DNA of 64,000 bases from Polyangiaceae bacterium (GTDB lineage: Bacteria > Myxococcota_A > Polyangia > Polyangiales > Polyangiaceae), in assembly GCA_013214025.1 (NCBI GenBank), contig JABSRN010000010.1:24030-88029 (forward strand). The letters are read 5' to 3'. The position numbers and the translations under genes were made by a program. Positions 1-12,248 of this stretch are shown here, piece after piece. Under the pieces are notes generated by a model that saw only the letters and a list, made by a program, of their open reading frames with translations, was not told the origin of the DNA and made no database searches. Every line of letters begins with the position of its first letter. Positions within the stretch are counted from its first letter, which is position 1.

Positions 1-823
1 CCGCGGCCCTCACTGCCTCAGGAATATCGGGATTGCTACCTCGACTCTCCGAGGGGGCAGTCACAAAGCCGAGGTCACCGGCCAGCTCAAGCGGGGGGCG
101 CGCTTCGCCCGGCTTCGGTTTCTCCGGCGAACGCACCCGAGAATGTTTCGCAACGAGCTGCCCCCACTCATCAGCGCTAGCGGCCTGGGCCTCGCGAAGC
201 ACGTCAGCGCCCGTACTCGGATCGCTCAACAAGATCACAGACACTCGGCGCCGGGCTGGGTCAGCAAATTCGTTTTTGTTGGCGTCGTAGTACTCACGAA
301 CTTCGCCCAGAGGAATCTCTTCCAGAAGCGGCAGCTCTTCCCTCATCTGACGCAGCAACTCATCTCGCATCAGCAAGCGTTTCCGCTCTATTGCTTGCGT
401 GGTCTTGTGCAAGCCGCGCCGCTCCGCCTCCCGCGCCAACAATTCGGCATCGATGATTTGATCGAGCAGCACCTTGTGGCGAGCTTCGGTCTGGTAACGC
501 AGCCTCTCGAACTGATCCATGCGAGCGAGCGTCGCGACGTATTCGCCGAAAGTGATTTCGCGATCGCCAACTTTGGCGAGAACTCGGACACTCAGTTCCG
601 GCGGCATCGGCTCGCCAGGAATTACGGAGCCGACCCCAGCTGTGCCGCCACCCTCCGGGCCATCACAAGCAACTAGCGCGAGCGCCCCGCACGCCACCGC
701 CATCGCGGCCCATGCTCCCCGGTTGACGCGCGAGCGCAGCCTCCCTGAACCGGCCACGACGGCTGCACACCGTTCCGTCAGCCCCTGACTTTTCGCCGCT
801 ATTACGGACATACGCTGGGTCAT
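1..823 (-). CDS. PpiC/SurA-type peptidyl-prolyl isomerase lipoprotein (C-terminus cut by window)
   Basis: Open reading frame that runs off the left edge, so its C-terminus is missing. The N-terminus has a basic stretch, a hydrophobic segment and a lipobox (LVAC, Cys about residue 53 from this ATG). A SurA-like helical part follows (VGDREITFGEYVATL, then an Arg/Glu-rich helix region). The parvulin domain begins near VREYYDANKNEF and contains the family hallmark GDLGF. It should fold or chaperone exported proteins at the outer face of the inner membrane or in the periplasm. The start is uncertain: an in-frame GTG 22 codons downstream would give a more typical lipoprotein signal. It is divergent from pyrH. 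A second PpiC-type gene lies at 56304-57374. Confidence 0.85.
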   Translation of the reverse strand, partial: MTQRMSVIAAKSQGLTERCAAVVAGSGRLRSRVNRGAWAAMAVACGALALVACDGPEGGGTAGVGSVIPGEPMPPELSVRVLAKVGDREITFGEYVATLARMDQFERLRYQTEARHKVLLDQIIDAELLAREAERRGLHKTTQAIERKRLLMRDELLRQMREELPLLEEIPLGEVREYYDANKNEFADPARRRVSVILLSDPSTGADVLREAQAASADEWGQLVAKHSRVRSPEKPKPGEARPPLELAGDLGFVTAPSESRGSNPDIPEAVRAA

Positions 824-1007
824 CTCAGGCAAATACTACGAACTATCCGCCCTAGGAAGAAGGGCCTTCGACTCGGACATTTTCTGCCGCCGCTTCAGCC
901 CTGCCCGCGGCCCCCTCCAGACCCACTGAAGACGCAATTAGTTGAGGTTTTTTCAGCCCCGCGAAGACCGTTTGCGGTCTAGCCCGCCCGGGTCTAAGAG
1001 CCCAAAC

Positions 1008-1745
1008 GTGAGTTCTGAAAGCACCAAGACCGATCTGCGGTATCGTCGGGTCATCATTAAACTGAGCGGGGAAGCCCTCTGCGGAAAAGAAGGCGGCTTC
1101 GGAATCGATACCGCCACGCTAAAAGCCACCGCCCAGGATCTGCTCGCCCTGCACCGGATGGGGGTCCAAATCGGTGTGGTGGTCGGAGGCGGCAACATCT
1201 TCCGCGGCCTGCGCGGCGCCAGCGAAGGCATGGACCGCGCCCAAAGCGACTACATGGGCATGCTCGCCACGGTCATCAACGCCCTGGCGCTCCAGGACGC
1301 GCTGGAACGCGCCGGAGTCGTCACCCGAGTCATGACGGCGCTGGAGATCAAAGGCGTGGCCGAGCCATATATTCGGCGCCGCGCCGTACGGCACTTAAAA
1401 CGCGGCCATATCGTCATATTCGCAGCGGGTACCGGCAACCCATACTTCTCCACAGATACTGCAGCGGCTCTCCGAGGCATGGAAATTCGCGCCGATGCCC
1501 TCCTAAAGGCCACCAAGGTCGACGGCATCTACGACAAGGATCCGGTCAAGAATGCCGACGCGAAGATGTACGACACTCTGAGCTACGAGCGCTTTATTGC
1601 CGAAGATCTCCGAGTCATGGACACCACCGCCGTTACTCTGTGTCGCGAAAACGGACTCCCCATCCGAGTCTTCAAGATGACCCCAGGGGCCATCAGCAAG
1701 GTGTGCGCCGGCGCCAAGGTCGGAACCACCGTCGGCAGCAGCTAA
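1008..1745 (+). CDS. pyrH: UMP kinase (uridylate kinase)
   Basis: Phosphorylates UMP to UDP with ATP in pyrimidine nucleotide synthesis; cytoplasmic hexamer of the amino-acid kinase fold. The frame shows the family blocks in order: [10 protein letters not shown] at the N-terminus, [40 protein letters not shown] and [12 protein letters not shown]. From the GTG at 1008 the protein is 245 residues, close to the usual 240. An upstream in-frame TTG at 942 would add 22 residues with no family similarity, so the GTG is preferred, although no strong ribosome binding site precedes either. In many bacteria pyrH sits with tsf and frr; neither is here. Confidence 0.95.
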   Translation: MSSESTKTDLRYRRVIIKLSGEALCGKEGGFGIDTATLKATAQDLLALHRMGVQIGVVVGGGNIFRGLRGASEGMDRAQSDYMGMLATVINALALQDALERAGVVTRVMTALEIKGVAEPYIRRRAVRHLKRGHIVIFAAGTGNPYFSTDTAAALRGMEIRADALLKATKVDGIYDKDPVKNADAKMYDTLSYERFIAEDLRVMDTTAVTLCRENGLPIRVFKMTPGAISKVCAGAKVGTTVGSS

Positions 1746-1756
1746 GACCCCCCCGT

Positions 1757-1833
1757 CTGTTCCCTCATCCAGGCGGGCCATCATCCCGGGCGGCTCCGTC
1801 ATTCAAACGGGCCATCACGGACTGTTCCGTCAT
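1757..1833. repeat. Degenerate short tandem repeat after pyrH
   Basis: The words TCCSTCAT (starting at 1761, 1795 and 1826) and CGGGCCATCA (1774 and 1809) recur in the same order with a spacing of about 31-35 bases. This makes roughly two and a half degenerate units just behind the pyrH stop. The rest of the pyrH-ccmF gap (1834-1941) shows nothing recognisable. Confidence 0.5.
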
Positions 1834-1941
1834 CAGAGTCACGCTCGCCATGAAGCTCTCCGACGGCGGTCAGCCCTCCACCAGATACACCTGCTTAGGT
1901 TTGCGAATGGGGTCCCCGGAGCCTAAGGTGTCGCCATTATC

Positions 1942-4125
1942 ATGTGGCAATCCCTCCCGGAGTTCGGCACTGCGCTTCTGTATAGCATCTTGGTCTGCGC
2001 GGCCTACACCTTCGCGGTCGCACTCACCGCCGGAGGGGGCAAACCTCGATTGCTCCGGGCAGCTCGCCTAGGGACCTACGGCACCTGCGCCCTCGTCATG
2101 CTGGCGGTGCTCGTGCTCGCCTACGCATTCGTCACCCACGATTTCCGAATCCGTTATGTCGCCCGCTACAGCGAGCGCAGCATGACCAACACCTATTTGC
2201 TGACAGCCCTCTGGGGCGGTCAGGACGGCTCACTGCTCTGGTGGACCTTCTTGCTGAGCGGCTACACCACCGCCGTCACGATTTGGTTGAAGGGAAAATA
2301 CCGCAGCCTGCAGCCCTACGTGATCGCCACCTTGATGGTGATCATGAGTTTCTTTGCAGTGTTGATGCTGTTTGCGGCCAATCCTTTTGAGACCAGTTTT
2401 GCTGGTGCCCGTCTGGACGGTGAGGGCCTCAACCCACTGCTGCGAAACTTCTACATGATCATTCATCCGCCCAGCCTCTACATGGGGTTCGTCGGATGTT
2501 CGGTACCCTTCGCCTTTGCCATCGCCGCCTTGGCGACGGGGCGACTCGACAACGAGTGGATCGCAGCCACTCGCAAATGGATGCTCTTTGCCTGGCTATT
2601 TCTGTCTATCGGAAACTGCTTGGGCATGCTGTGGGCCTACGAAGAGCTGGGCTGGGGCGGCTATTGGGCCTGGGATCCAGTAGAAAACGCCGCCTGTCTA
2701 CCGTGGTTCACGGCCACCGCCTACGTGCATTCCACGATGATTCAGGAACGCCGAAACATGCTCAAGGTGTGGAACCTCGTGCTCATTTGCACGACGTTTT
2801 TCCTGACAATTTTTGGCACATTTCTGACTCGAGCCGGCCTCATCGCCAGTGTTCACGCCTTCGCCAAGAGCGATATTGGCATCTACTTCGTCTACTTCAT
2901 GGCGCTGATAATCGCCGTTCCCGCAGGCCTCATCGTGTGGCGATTGCCCCTGCTGCGCAGTCGAGGGCGTATCGAATCAGTGGTCAGCCGCGAGGGCGCA
3001 TTTGTCGTCAACAACTGGGTCCTGCTCGGTGCCTGCACCTTCATTGGAGTCGCCACCATCTTCCCACGCATTAGCGAATGGCTTTGGGACGAAACCGTTA
3101 CGGTGGGTCCGCCATTCTTCAACCGCTGGATGGTCCCCATCGGACTTTCGCTACTCGCGCTGATGGGCGTCGCGCCCTTGCTTGCCTGGCGAAAAAGCAG
3201 CACGGCGAACCTCGCCGCCGCCGCTCGTTTCCCGTTGATCAGCGCCACCGTGGCAGCGGTGCTGCACCTCAGCTTGGGTTCCCGATTCGGCTTTCCGGGC
3301 GTCGTGCCCAACGACGCCTTCTACGACGGTGTGCTCGGCATCGTTCTTCAAAAGCTGGGTTCGGTAGCGCCGGTAGTGACAGTGGGTCTGGTCGCCTTCA
3401 ACTTCGCTGTGGTCGGCCAAGAGTTTTACCGAGGCGCGGTCGCCCGACGCCGACAACACGCCGAGCCCTGGGGTTCCGCTCTGTTGCGCCTGGTGCAGAA
3501 GAGCCGTCGCCGTTACGGCGGCTACATCGTGCACATCGGTATTTCGTTGATGTTCCTCGGCTTCGCTGGCCGCGCTTGGACCCTAGAAACCGAAGCCAAT
3601 ATGAGCCCCGGCGACAAGATCGAAATCGGCGACTACAGCTTGACCTACGCCGGCCCGCGCATGGAGCTCGACGCAGAAAAACGCATGGTTTTCGCCGATG
3701 TGGACGTCTCCCAGGACGGGGTCGCTGTCGGTCGTATCTCGCCGGCACGATTCATCTACAAGTCTTCCCGCAGTAGCCCGACCACTGAAGTCGCCCTGCA
3801 TCGCACGCTCAAGAACGATCTTTACGCTGTCGTGGCGATCGTCAATCCGACCACCAAACGGGCCACCTTCCGCTTCCACGTCAACCCGCTGGTATCGTGG
3901 CTATGGATAGGTGTTTCGATTCTGATCTGCGGTTGTCTGTTGTCCCTCTGGCCCGAAGTCAGCCTGCAAGAGATGGGAGTGTGGGCCACGGTCCGAATGA
4001 CCGCCGGTGTCTTGAGTGGCGTCATGTTCGGCATTCTGCTGGCCTCGATGGCAGCTGGCAGCGGAGCCGCTCGCGGTGCGGACCCACCGCCGCGGGCACC
4101 CCTGGCGGCGGTGGTCGCCCAGTGA
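1942..4125 (+). CDS. ccmF: Cytochrome c maturation heme lyase subunit CcmF
   Basis: Large polytopic inner-membrane protein of the system I cytochrome c maturation pathway, which receives heme from holo-CcmE and attaches it to apocytochrome c together with CcmH. The 727-residue length is slightly longer than the usual 650. The tryptophan-rich WWD domain is complete (WGGYWAWDPVENAACLPW, residues 238-255), with a second Trp block WGGQDGSLLWW at 91-101. Conserved His residues are in IIHPPS (His175) and AYVHST (His263). The C-terminal block GGYIVHIGISLMFLGF is present. The ATG at 1942 gives the canonical N-terminus. No other ccm gene is adjacent, but the next gene carries a CcmI-like segment. Confidence 0.95.
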   Translation: MWQSLPEFGTALLYSILVCAAYTFAVALTAGGGKPRLLRAARLGTYGTCALVMLAVLVLAYAFVTHDFRIRYVARYSERSMTNTYLLTALWGGQDGSLLWWTFLLSGYTTAVTIWLKGKYRSLQPYVIATLMVIMSFFAVLMLFAANPFETSFAGARLDGEGLNPLLRNFYMIIHPPSLYMGFVGCSVPFAFAIAALATGRLDNEWIAATRKWMLFAWLFLSIGNCLGMLWAYEELGWGGYWAWDPVENAACLPWFTATAYVHSTMIQERRNMLKVWNLVLICTTFFLTIFGTFLTRAGLIASVHAFAKSDIGIYFVYFMALIIAVPAGLIVWRLPLLRSRGRIESVVSREGAFVVNNWVLLGACTFIGVATIFPRISEWLWDETVTVGPPFFNRWMVPIGLSLLALMGVAPLLAWRKSSTANLAAAARFPLISATVAAVLHLSLGSRFGFPGVVPNDAFYDGVLGIVLQKLGSVAPVVTVGLVAFNFAVVGQEFYRGAVARRRQHAEPWGSALLRLVQKSRRRYGGYIVHIGISLMFLGFAGRAWTLETEANMSPGDKIEIGDYSLTYAGPRMELDAEKRMVFADVDVSQDGVAVGRISPARFIYKSSRSSPTTEVALHRTLKNDLYAVVAIVNPTTKRATFRFHVNPLVSWLWIGVSILICGCLLSLWPEVSLQEMGVWATVRMTAGVLSGVMFGILLASMAAGSGAARGADPPPRAPLAAVVAQ

Positions 4126-4219
4126 CCTCGTTGCTCTTGTTTATGCCGTTCTTATTTCGCCCAGTACAAACGGCTACGCCCGCCTTCTCAGGACCGTCCA
4201 CCGGGTTCCGGAACCCAGT

Positions 4220-4999
4220 GTGAATCAGCTACCCAAACAGCTTCAGCTAGCCACCATCGTGCTGGCACCGCTCAGTATCGTCCTCTGCTGGCTCAGCCTC
4301 GGCTTCGCCCAAGGGCTGCTCGCGTCGGCCGCTTGGGTGCTGGTGCTCATCATCAGTCTGTTTTGGACCAGTCTCCAAAGTCTCACGGGTGATACCGCGC
4401 TGAACCTGGAGGAAGCCATCGGACTCGGCGGACCCAGCCCGGAAGAGGAACAGAAGCGCGCGGTCCTGCGGGCCCTCAAGGATCTGGAATTCGAGCGCAG
4501 CGTGGGCAAGATCAACGAGACGGACTACCATCAGTTGTCAGCCAACTACCGCAGAGAGGCCAAGCGCCTGCTGAAGGCACTCGATCACTCCCTGGAAGAT
4601 CTTCGCAGCAAAGCCGAGGAGCTACTCACCGAAGAATTGAGTCGGCAGGCGGATCGCTCCCCTCGCGACTCAGACGATGGGCGATCCGCTGGCAGCGATT
4701 CGGCGGGCGATCTTACGCATCCGCAGGAGCTCAGCGGTGATGCACCAGCGCCGGCAGACTCAGCCCCGGTCGCTACGGATGATTCCGCTGAGGGCCAAGA
4801 GTCCCCCAGCCCGGCTGAGGCCGTAACGGGCCCGTCTCGACAGTGCGACCACTGCGACGCCCGAAGCCCGCTAGCACTAGACGAATGCGAGTCCTGCGGC
4901 GCCCAGCTCGCTATTGACGGGCAGATCCTCTGCCGCTCTTGTCCGAGCCGCTACAACGACGACCACGCGGTGTGTCCGGTGTGCGGGGTCGGTCGATGA
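4220..4999 (+). CDS. Membrane protein with CcmI-like helical hairpin and C-terminal zinc ribbons
   Basis: Starts at a GTG 94 bases after ccmF (259 residues). Two hydrophobic segments lie near residues 12-52. Next comes a charged helical hairpin (LKDLEFERSVGKINETDYHQ, continuing to about residue 125) that resembles the N-terminal cytoplasmic region of CcmI/CycH. A Pro/Ala/Asp-rich disordered linker follows. The C-terminus has four Cys pairs (CDHC, CESC, CRSC, CPVC), which fits a double zinc ribbon. The position after ccmF suggests a role in cytochrome c maturation, but that is inference. Its stop overlaps the start of the next gene by four bases (ATGA), so the two are probably translated together. 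Confidence 0.75.
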   Translation: MNQLPKQLQLATIVLAPLSIVLCWLSLGFAQGLLASAAWVLVLIISLFWTSLQSLTGDTALNLEEAIGLGGPSPEEEQKRAVLRALKDLEFERSVGKINETDYHQLSANYRREAKRLLKALDHSLEDLRSKAEELLTEELSRQADRSPRDSDDGRSAGSDSAGDLTHPQELSGDAPAPADSAPVATDDSAEGQESPSPAEAVTGPSRQCDHCDARSPLALDECESCGAQLAIDGQILCRSCPSRYNDDHAVCPVCGVGR

Positions 5000-6417
5000 A
5001 GCCATTCGTACCGCGAGGCAGCGCTCACGGCGCGGTGTTGATGGCGATGTGCCTAAGCAGCGCCGCACTGGCGCAGACTCCAATGGTGGCTACTGCACCC
5101 CAAGTCAACAAGCTGCCGGGCCAAGCCGCACGCCCCGCTCCCGTAGCGGATGCCGTACCAACAAAACCAAAAACGTCCCCCGCGCCGCAAGCCAACAACA
5201 ATCCGACGGCTCCGACGGAATCAACAGCGCCCGCAGGCTCTCCTCACGGCACGGTCACATCCCCCCACGGCGGCAGCAATGCAGCGGGCATGCGACGCCC
5301 CCAAGCGCCTATGGATCGGTCCAGCGTCGACCCCACAGTCCCGGCAGGAAGCGTTTTTGTCCAGCTGCGAGATGTAACTGGGGCACCCCTGGCCGCACGA
5401 ACTGTCGTGCTCAACGTGACACGCCAAACCATCGCCGAGGGCACTTCGCGCTCTATCCAACAGCTGCGCACCGATCAGAGCGGCTTCGCGCGCTTCCAAC
5501 GGCTCAGCAGCAATACCGATTTTAGCTACCGAATTCGCACCGAGCAGGGCGAGGCCACCTATGCTTCGCCGATTTTTCGTCTGAGTCCAGCAGCTGGCCA
5601 ATCGCTACTGCTACATGTGTTGCCTGTCACCCGGCAGTTGTCGACTGCCATGGTGGGCATGACAGGCTTTGTGAGCGTGCAGCCTCGGGACGATGTCTTC
5701 TCGATGGAGGTCTCGTATACGGTGTTCAACGTAGGCGCCAACACCTGGGTTCCCAGTAGCGTCTCGATTCAATTGCCCGAAGGGGCCACAGCAGTGACCG
5801 CAGAAGAAGGCATGGCAGACACTCGCTTTGTACCCGTCGGGGAAGACCGCGTGAAGCTAGTGGGCACCTACGGCCCCGGCAAACATGCAGTGAGTTATCG
5901 CTACAACTTACCGAACGAACACAAGGAAACCCAGAGCTTCGATTTCGAGCTACTGCCTCGAGTGTTCGAAGTTCGCATCGCCAGCGAAGCCGGGCCCCAC
6001 ATGAAACTCGCGGTCGATGATTTTCCCCCAGCTCAGGAAGTTCGTTCTGAGACCGGACAGCGTGTTCTACTTGCCCGGCGCCAGCAAAACGCGGAACAAA
6101 GCCCACTGGAAACCGTTCGGATCTTCCTCAGCGGGATGCCAACTCCAGGCCCCGGTCGTTGGGTGGCGGTGGCTCTGGCGGCCCTGTTGGCGTTGCTGGG
6201 GCTAATCTCTCGCTGGCGAAGTGCACCCGCCTCTAGGATCCGAGTGCCAAAAAGTGATGTCACAGCGGCCAGAAATCTGCTCTTGGAGGAGCTGGTCTTC
6301 CTCGAAAAGGCCAATGACAGAAAAAAGATTGGCCCGAGAACTTATCGAAGTGCGCGCAAAGAATTGCTCGATGCCCTCGCCCGCCTTGAGGCAATCAGGG
6401 CCGTTTCAGCTGGATAG
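4996..6417 (+). CDS. Secreted, C-terminally membrane-anchored protein of unknown function
   Basis: 473 residues from an ATG that overlaps the preceding stop. A signal peptide ends near LSSAALAQ (residue about 31). A Pro/Ala/Thr-rich linker follows, then a beta-rich region beginning GSVFVQLRDVTGAPLAARTV that looks like a carboxypeptidase-regulatory/transthyretin-type fold. Later beta segments lead to one C-terminal membrane helix (WVAVALAALLALLGLIS, about residue 390-410). The cytoplasmic tail after the helix (LVFLEKANDRKKIGPRTY...LLDALARLE) has the same hairpin pattern as the preceding zinc-ribbon protein. I do not recognise a named family. The topology suggests a periplasmic sensor or adaptor that works with its operon partner. 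Confidence 0.7.
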   Translation: MKPFVPRGSAHGAVLMAMCLSSAALAQTPMVATAPQVNKLPGQAARPAPVADAVPTKPKTSPAPQANNNPTAPTESTAPAGSPHGTVTSPHGGSNAAGMRRPQAPMDRSSVDPTVPAGSVFVQLRDVTGAPLAARTVVLNVTRQTIAEGTSRSIQQLRTDQSGFARFQRLSSNTDFSYRIRTEQGEATYASPIFRLSPAAGQSLLLHVLPVTRQLSTAMVGMTGFVSVQPRDDVFSMEVSYTVFNVGANTWVPSSVSIQLPEGATAVTAEEGMADTRFVPVGEDRVKLVGTYGPGKHAVSYRYNLPNEHKETQSFDFELLPRVFEVRIASEAGPHMKLAVDDFPPAQEVRSETGQRVLLARRQQNAEQSPLETVRIFLSGMPTPGPGRWVAVALAALLALLGLISRWRSAPASRIRVPKSDVTAARNLLLEELVFLEKANDRKKIGPRTYRSARKELLDALARLEAIRAVSAG

Positions 6418-6770
6418 CGCGATAAATCAGCTTGATTTACGTTCAGCTCATGGCAGCAGCCCCCATTATCCCCAACTGGGGATAACATCGGGATAACGCT
6501 GAGGACTGGATCGGGGAAGTAGGGGGAGAAAGCCACCCCCCCAAGTTCATCACCAAGTCACCTACAACTCAGCACCCGGGTCTACCCACACCCAGAAGAA
6601 CGATAAACCCTTTGGTTACCGTCGCTTGCGGAGTTTTCCCCAGTATCCACACCCCCTACTAAGACTACCCTTTTAATTAAAAATCTCTTCAAGATCGTTC
6701 TTAAGAAAGCGCGCCAACTCCCGTGCTTGGGTGACTAGCGGAGAGGGCAACTCAGGGTTAGAGAAACACC
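6418..6770. other. Candidate replication origin or DnaA-regulated region upstream of dnaN
   Basis: 353 bases without a gene. Several 9-mers resemble the DnaA box (TTATCCACA): TTATCCCCA at 6466-6474 and its exact inverted copy at 6477-6485, an inverted TTATCCCGA at 6488-6496, CTACCCACA at 6582-6590, TTTTCCCCA at 6634-6642 and GTATCCACA at 6643-6651. An AT-rich stretch (6661-6710, containing TTTTAATTAAAAA) follows and could be an unwinding element. A 7-bp stem with a 3-base loop lies at 6423-6439, just after the preceding stop. An origin is inferred from this arrangement beside dnaN-recF-gyrB; most of the boxes have one or two mismatches. It must in any case hold the dnaN promoter. Confidence 0.5.
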
Positions 6771-7895
6771 ATGCACGTTGTTGTCAGCAAGAAGGAACTG
6801 CTGAAAATCCTAGCCCATTGTCAGGGAGTCGCAGACAAGAAGAGCACCATGCCGGTGCTGGGAAATGTCCTGCTCACGGCTGGAAAGGACAGTCTCAAGC
6901 TGTCCGCCACCGATCTCTATCTTGCCGTATTGGGGGATGTTCCCGCCAAGGTGGAGGAATCCGGATCTGTTGCGGTGGGCGCCAAGGATCTCTTCGATCG
7001 AGTCAAGATGATGCCGGACGCGATGCTGTCCATTTCGACTGATGGCGCCCAGACGACCATCAGAGCTCAGGGCTCGGCTCGTCGCTATACGCTCAACGGT
7101 TTGTTCGGCGAAGAGTTTCCTGCCCTTCCCAAAGCTGACGAAGGGGCGCCCAAGATGTCTCTCGAGATATCGGCGCTGCGCGACTTAATCAACTCGACCC
7201 ACTTTTCGATATCGACAGACGAGACGCGCCTGCATCTCAATAGCGCTCTCTTCGAGTGGGAAGGTTCCCACGTTCGCATGGTCACGACCGATGGTCATCG
7301 CCTCAGCAAGCGCGAGACGTCGGTGTCGGGCGATGGCAACGCGAAGATGCTGATTCCGCTCAAAGGTGTTCTCGAACTGCGAAGGCTCTGTGACGAAGCC
7401 CGGGCTGACGGCGACGATGCTTTGGTTACGATTCAACAGAGCGGTCCCAACGCCTTCTTCGCGATGAGCGGCTTTCAGTTCAGCGTCAAACTCGTCGATG
7501 CTCAGTTTCCGCCTTACGACCAGGTGATCCCGAGCACCACGGCTCGATCCATTCGTGCTCCCAGGGCTGCTGTCGCCGATGCACTACGCGCTGTGTCCAT
7601 CGCAGCCAGTGACCGAACCGGTGGCGTGAAACTCACGCTGAGCAACAACACCATGCGTTTTAGCAGCGAGAGCCCGGAGAGCGGGGACGGCTTCGACGAA
7701 GTTCCGGTCGAGTACGACGAGGAAGAGCTGACCATTGGCTTCAATGCTCGATACTTTCTGGACGTTCTCAGTGCCTTCACGGACGAACACTTGGTCCTCG
7801 GTGTAAGCGGTGAGCTAGATCCCGCGACCATCACTCCTGGCAACAACACCGACGCGGAAAACTACCTTGCGGTGATCATGCCCATGCGCATCTGA
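6771..7895 (+). CDS. dnaN: DNA polymerase III beta subunit (sliding clamp)
   Basis: Forms the dimeric ring that tethers DNA polymerase III and many repair proteins to DNA. At 374 residues the length is typical. The N-terminus (MHVVVSKKELLKILAHCQGV) and the repeated domain junctions (LPKADEG, FSISTDETRLHLNS, VTTDGHRLSKRE, DAQFPPYDQVIP) are characteristic. The C-terminus ends in the family signature YLAVIMPMRI. The start ATG is 354 bases downstream of the preceding gene, behind the DnaA-box-rich region. recF follows after 7 bases, so the two are one operon. Confidence 0.97.
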   Translation: MHVVVSKKELLKILAHCQGVADKKSTMPVLGNVLLTAGKDSLKLSATDLYLAVLGDVPAKVEESGSVAVGAKDLFDRVKMMPDAMLSISTDGAQTTIRAQGSARRYTLNGLFGEEFPALPKADEGAPKMSLEISALRDLINSTHFSISTDETRLHLNSALFEWEGSHVRMVTTDGHRLSKRETSVSGDGNAKMLIPLKGVLELRRLCDEARADGDDALVTIQQSGPNAFFAMSGFQFSVKLVDAQFPPYDQVIPSTTARSIRAPRAAVADALRAVSIAASDRTGGVKLTLSNNTMRFSSESPESGDGFDEVPVEYDEEELTIGFNARYFLDVLSAFTDEHLVLGVSGELDPATITPGNNTDAENYLAVIMPMRI

Positions 7896-7902
7896 GACGC
7901 TG

Positions 7903-9006
7903 GTGACCACCAAGCTGAGCTTCGTGGATCTACAGATCCGCAGCTTCCGCAATATCAACGAACTGTCCCTGACAGAGCTCGGCCGCATCAACGTCATTTC
8001 CGGCAACAACGGACACGGCAAAACCAGTGCGCTCGAAGCGATCTATTTCGTTTCTACCAGCCGAAGTTTTCGAGCTGAAAAGCTCCGGGATTTGGTCGCC
8101 GAAGGATCCGAACACTGCCATGTCCGGGCGCACATCTCTGAGGGTGGCTATGTGCGGGAGCAACAGGCAGCCCTGGGTCCCCGTTCGCGCAAGCTTCAAA
8201 TCGACGGAGCGAAGACCACAAAAATTGCGGAATTTGCGACCAAGACGCCAGTGGTCGTGTTTCACCCGGGAGATCTGCTGCTCGCTAGCGGTCCGGCGTC
8301 CTTACGCCGTACCCTGCTGGACCGCGTAGCGCTGTTTATTGAGCCCCCGAGCGCGGCTCATCGCCGGGCGTACCAAAAGGCGGTACGTGAGCGACAACGC
8401 GTACTTGAGGAGCGGGGAGTCCGGGCATCCGAGTTATTCGCCTACGAGGAGTTGATGGCCAAACACGGGTCGGCACTGTCCCGGGCCCGGGCCCGAGCGG
8501 CTGAGCGACTTTCAGAAGCGCTGTCTCGGGCCTTTTGCCGCATGGCAGCCCCCAATCTCAAGCTTAGGGTCGAATACGAGCCCGGTGGCACCGAGGATCC
8601 CGAACTATTTCTCAAGACGTTGGCTGAACGAAGGGTTTCCGATCAGCAACGCCGGGGTGCCGGCTTTGGGCCTCAGAAAGACGAGTTGGCTCTTTCCATC
8701 GACGGCCGCTCGGCCCGGCGTCATGCATCCCAGGGTCAACAACGAATCCTCGCATTGGCGATTAAGACCGCTGAGCTGCATTGTGTGCGGGAAGCACGGG
8801 GCACTCATCCCGTGTTGTTGCTGGATGATGTTTCCAGCGAGCTCGATCCCACCCGCATCGGCGCTGTGTACGACTTTTTGCGGGACACCCCTGGTCAGGT
8901 GTTTGTCACCACCACCCGGCCGAACCTGTTTCAGACACCAGGAATTGACTCGTCTTTACGCAGGGATTTCCGACTGGATTGCGGTGCCCTAGTCGACGCT
9001 GATTGA
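7903..9006 (+). CDS. recF: DNA replication and repair protein RecF
   Basis: SMC-like ATPase that helps load RecA at single-strand gaps with RecO and RecR. At 367 residues the length is normal. Visible motifs are Walker A (GNNGHGKTS), the RecF block VVFHPGDLLLASGPASLRR, the ABC-type signature SQGQQRILALA and the Walker B/D-loop LLLDDVSSELD. The start is a GTG 7 bases after the dnaN stop. The order dnaN-recF-gyrB is the ancestral origin-proximal arrangement. Confidence 0.96.
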   Translation: MTTKLSFVDLQIRSFRNINELSLTELGRINVISGNNGHGKTSALEAIYFVSTSRSFRAEKLRDLVAEGSEHCHVRAHISEGGYVREQQAALGPRSRKLQIDGAKTTKIAEFATKTPVVVFHPGDLLLASGPASLRRTLLDRVALFIEPPSAAHRRAYQKAVRERQRVLEERGVRASELFAYEELMAKHGSALSRARARAAERLSEALSRAFCRMAAPNLKLRVEYEPGGTEDPELFLKTLAERRVSDQQRRGAGFGPQKDELALSIDGRSARRHASQGQQRILALAIKTAELHCVREARGTHPVLLLDDVSSELDPTRIGAVYDFLRDTPGQVFVTTTRPNLFQTPGIDSSLRRDFRLDCGALVDAD

Positions 9007-11930
<2,924 letters not shown>

Positions 11931-12248
11931 AGGGATCGCCGCATATCTAGCGCTAGCAGGAGCGTAGCAGCTGGATTCGTAGCCAGGCGTCCTGAGAGAG
12001 GCTGCGAACAGAGAGTCCGCCCATGGCGGCATGAGTGGGTGGTCACTGGTGGCTAGCCGCCTCGTCGGGGGTATCAGCCGGTCAAGGGTTGTCCGCTCGG
12101 CGGGCCTTGCAGTGGGAATAATCTTTGCTCTCCGGGCTGCCGTCATGTTTTGCTCTAGCTGCAGATCAGCGAAGCGCTTGCAACCGGGGGGTTTAGGCCC
12201 GGTTCCGACTTATCGACACGGACTTATCCACTCAGAGGTTAACTAGAT
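11931..12248. other. gyrB downstream region with two DnaA-box-like sites
   Basis: 318 bases without a gene. Near the right end are TTATCGACA (12210-12218) and TTATCCACT (12224-12232), two same-strand DnaA-box-like 9-mers starting 14 bases apart and just before the next gene's start. Nothing else was recognised. Confidence 0.35.

Noticed and set aside
143..676. Plus-strand frames across 33-788
   Set aside because: They lie antisense to the partial PpiC lipoprotein, whose domain signature (GDLGF, lipobox) is clear on the minus strand.
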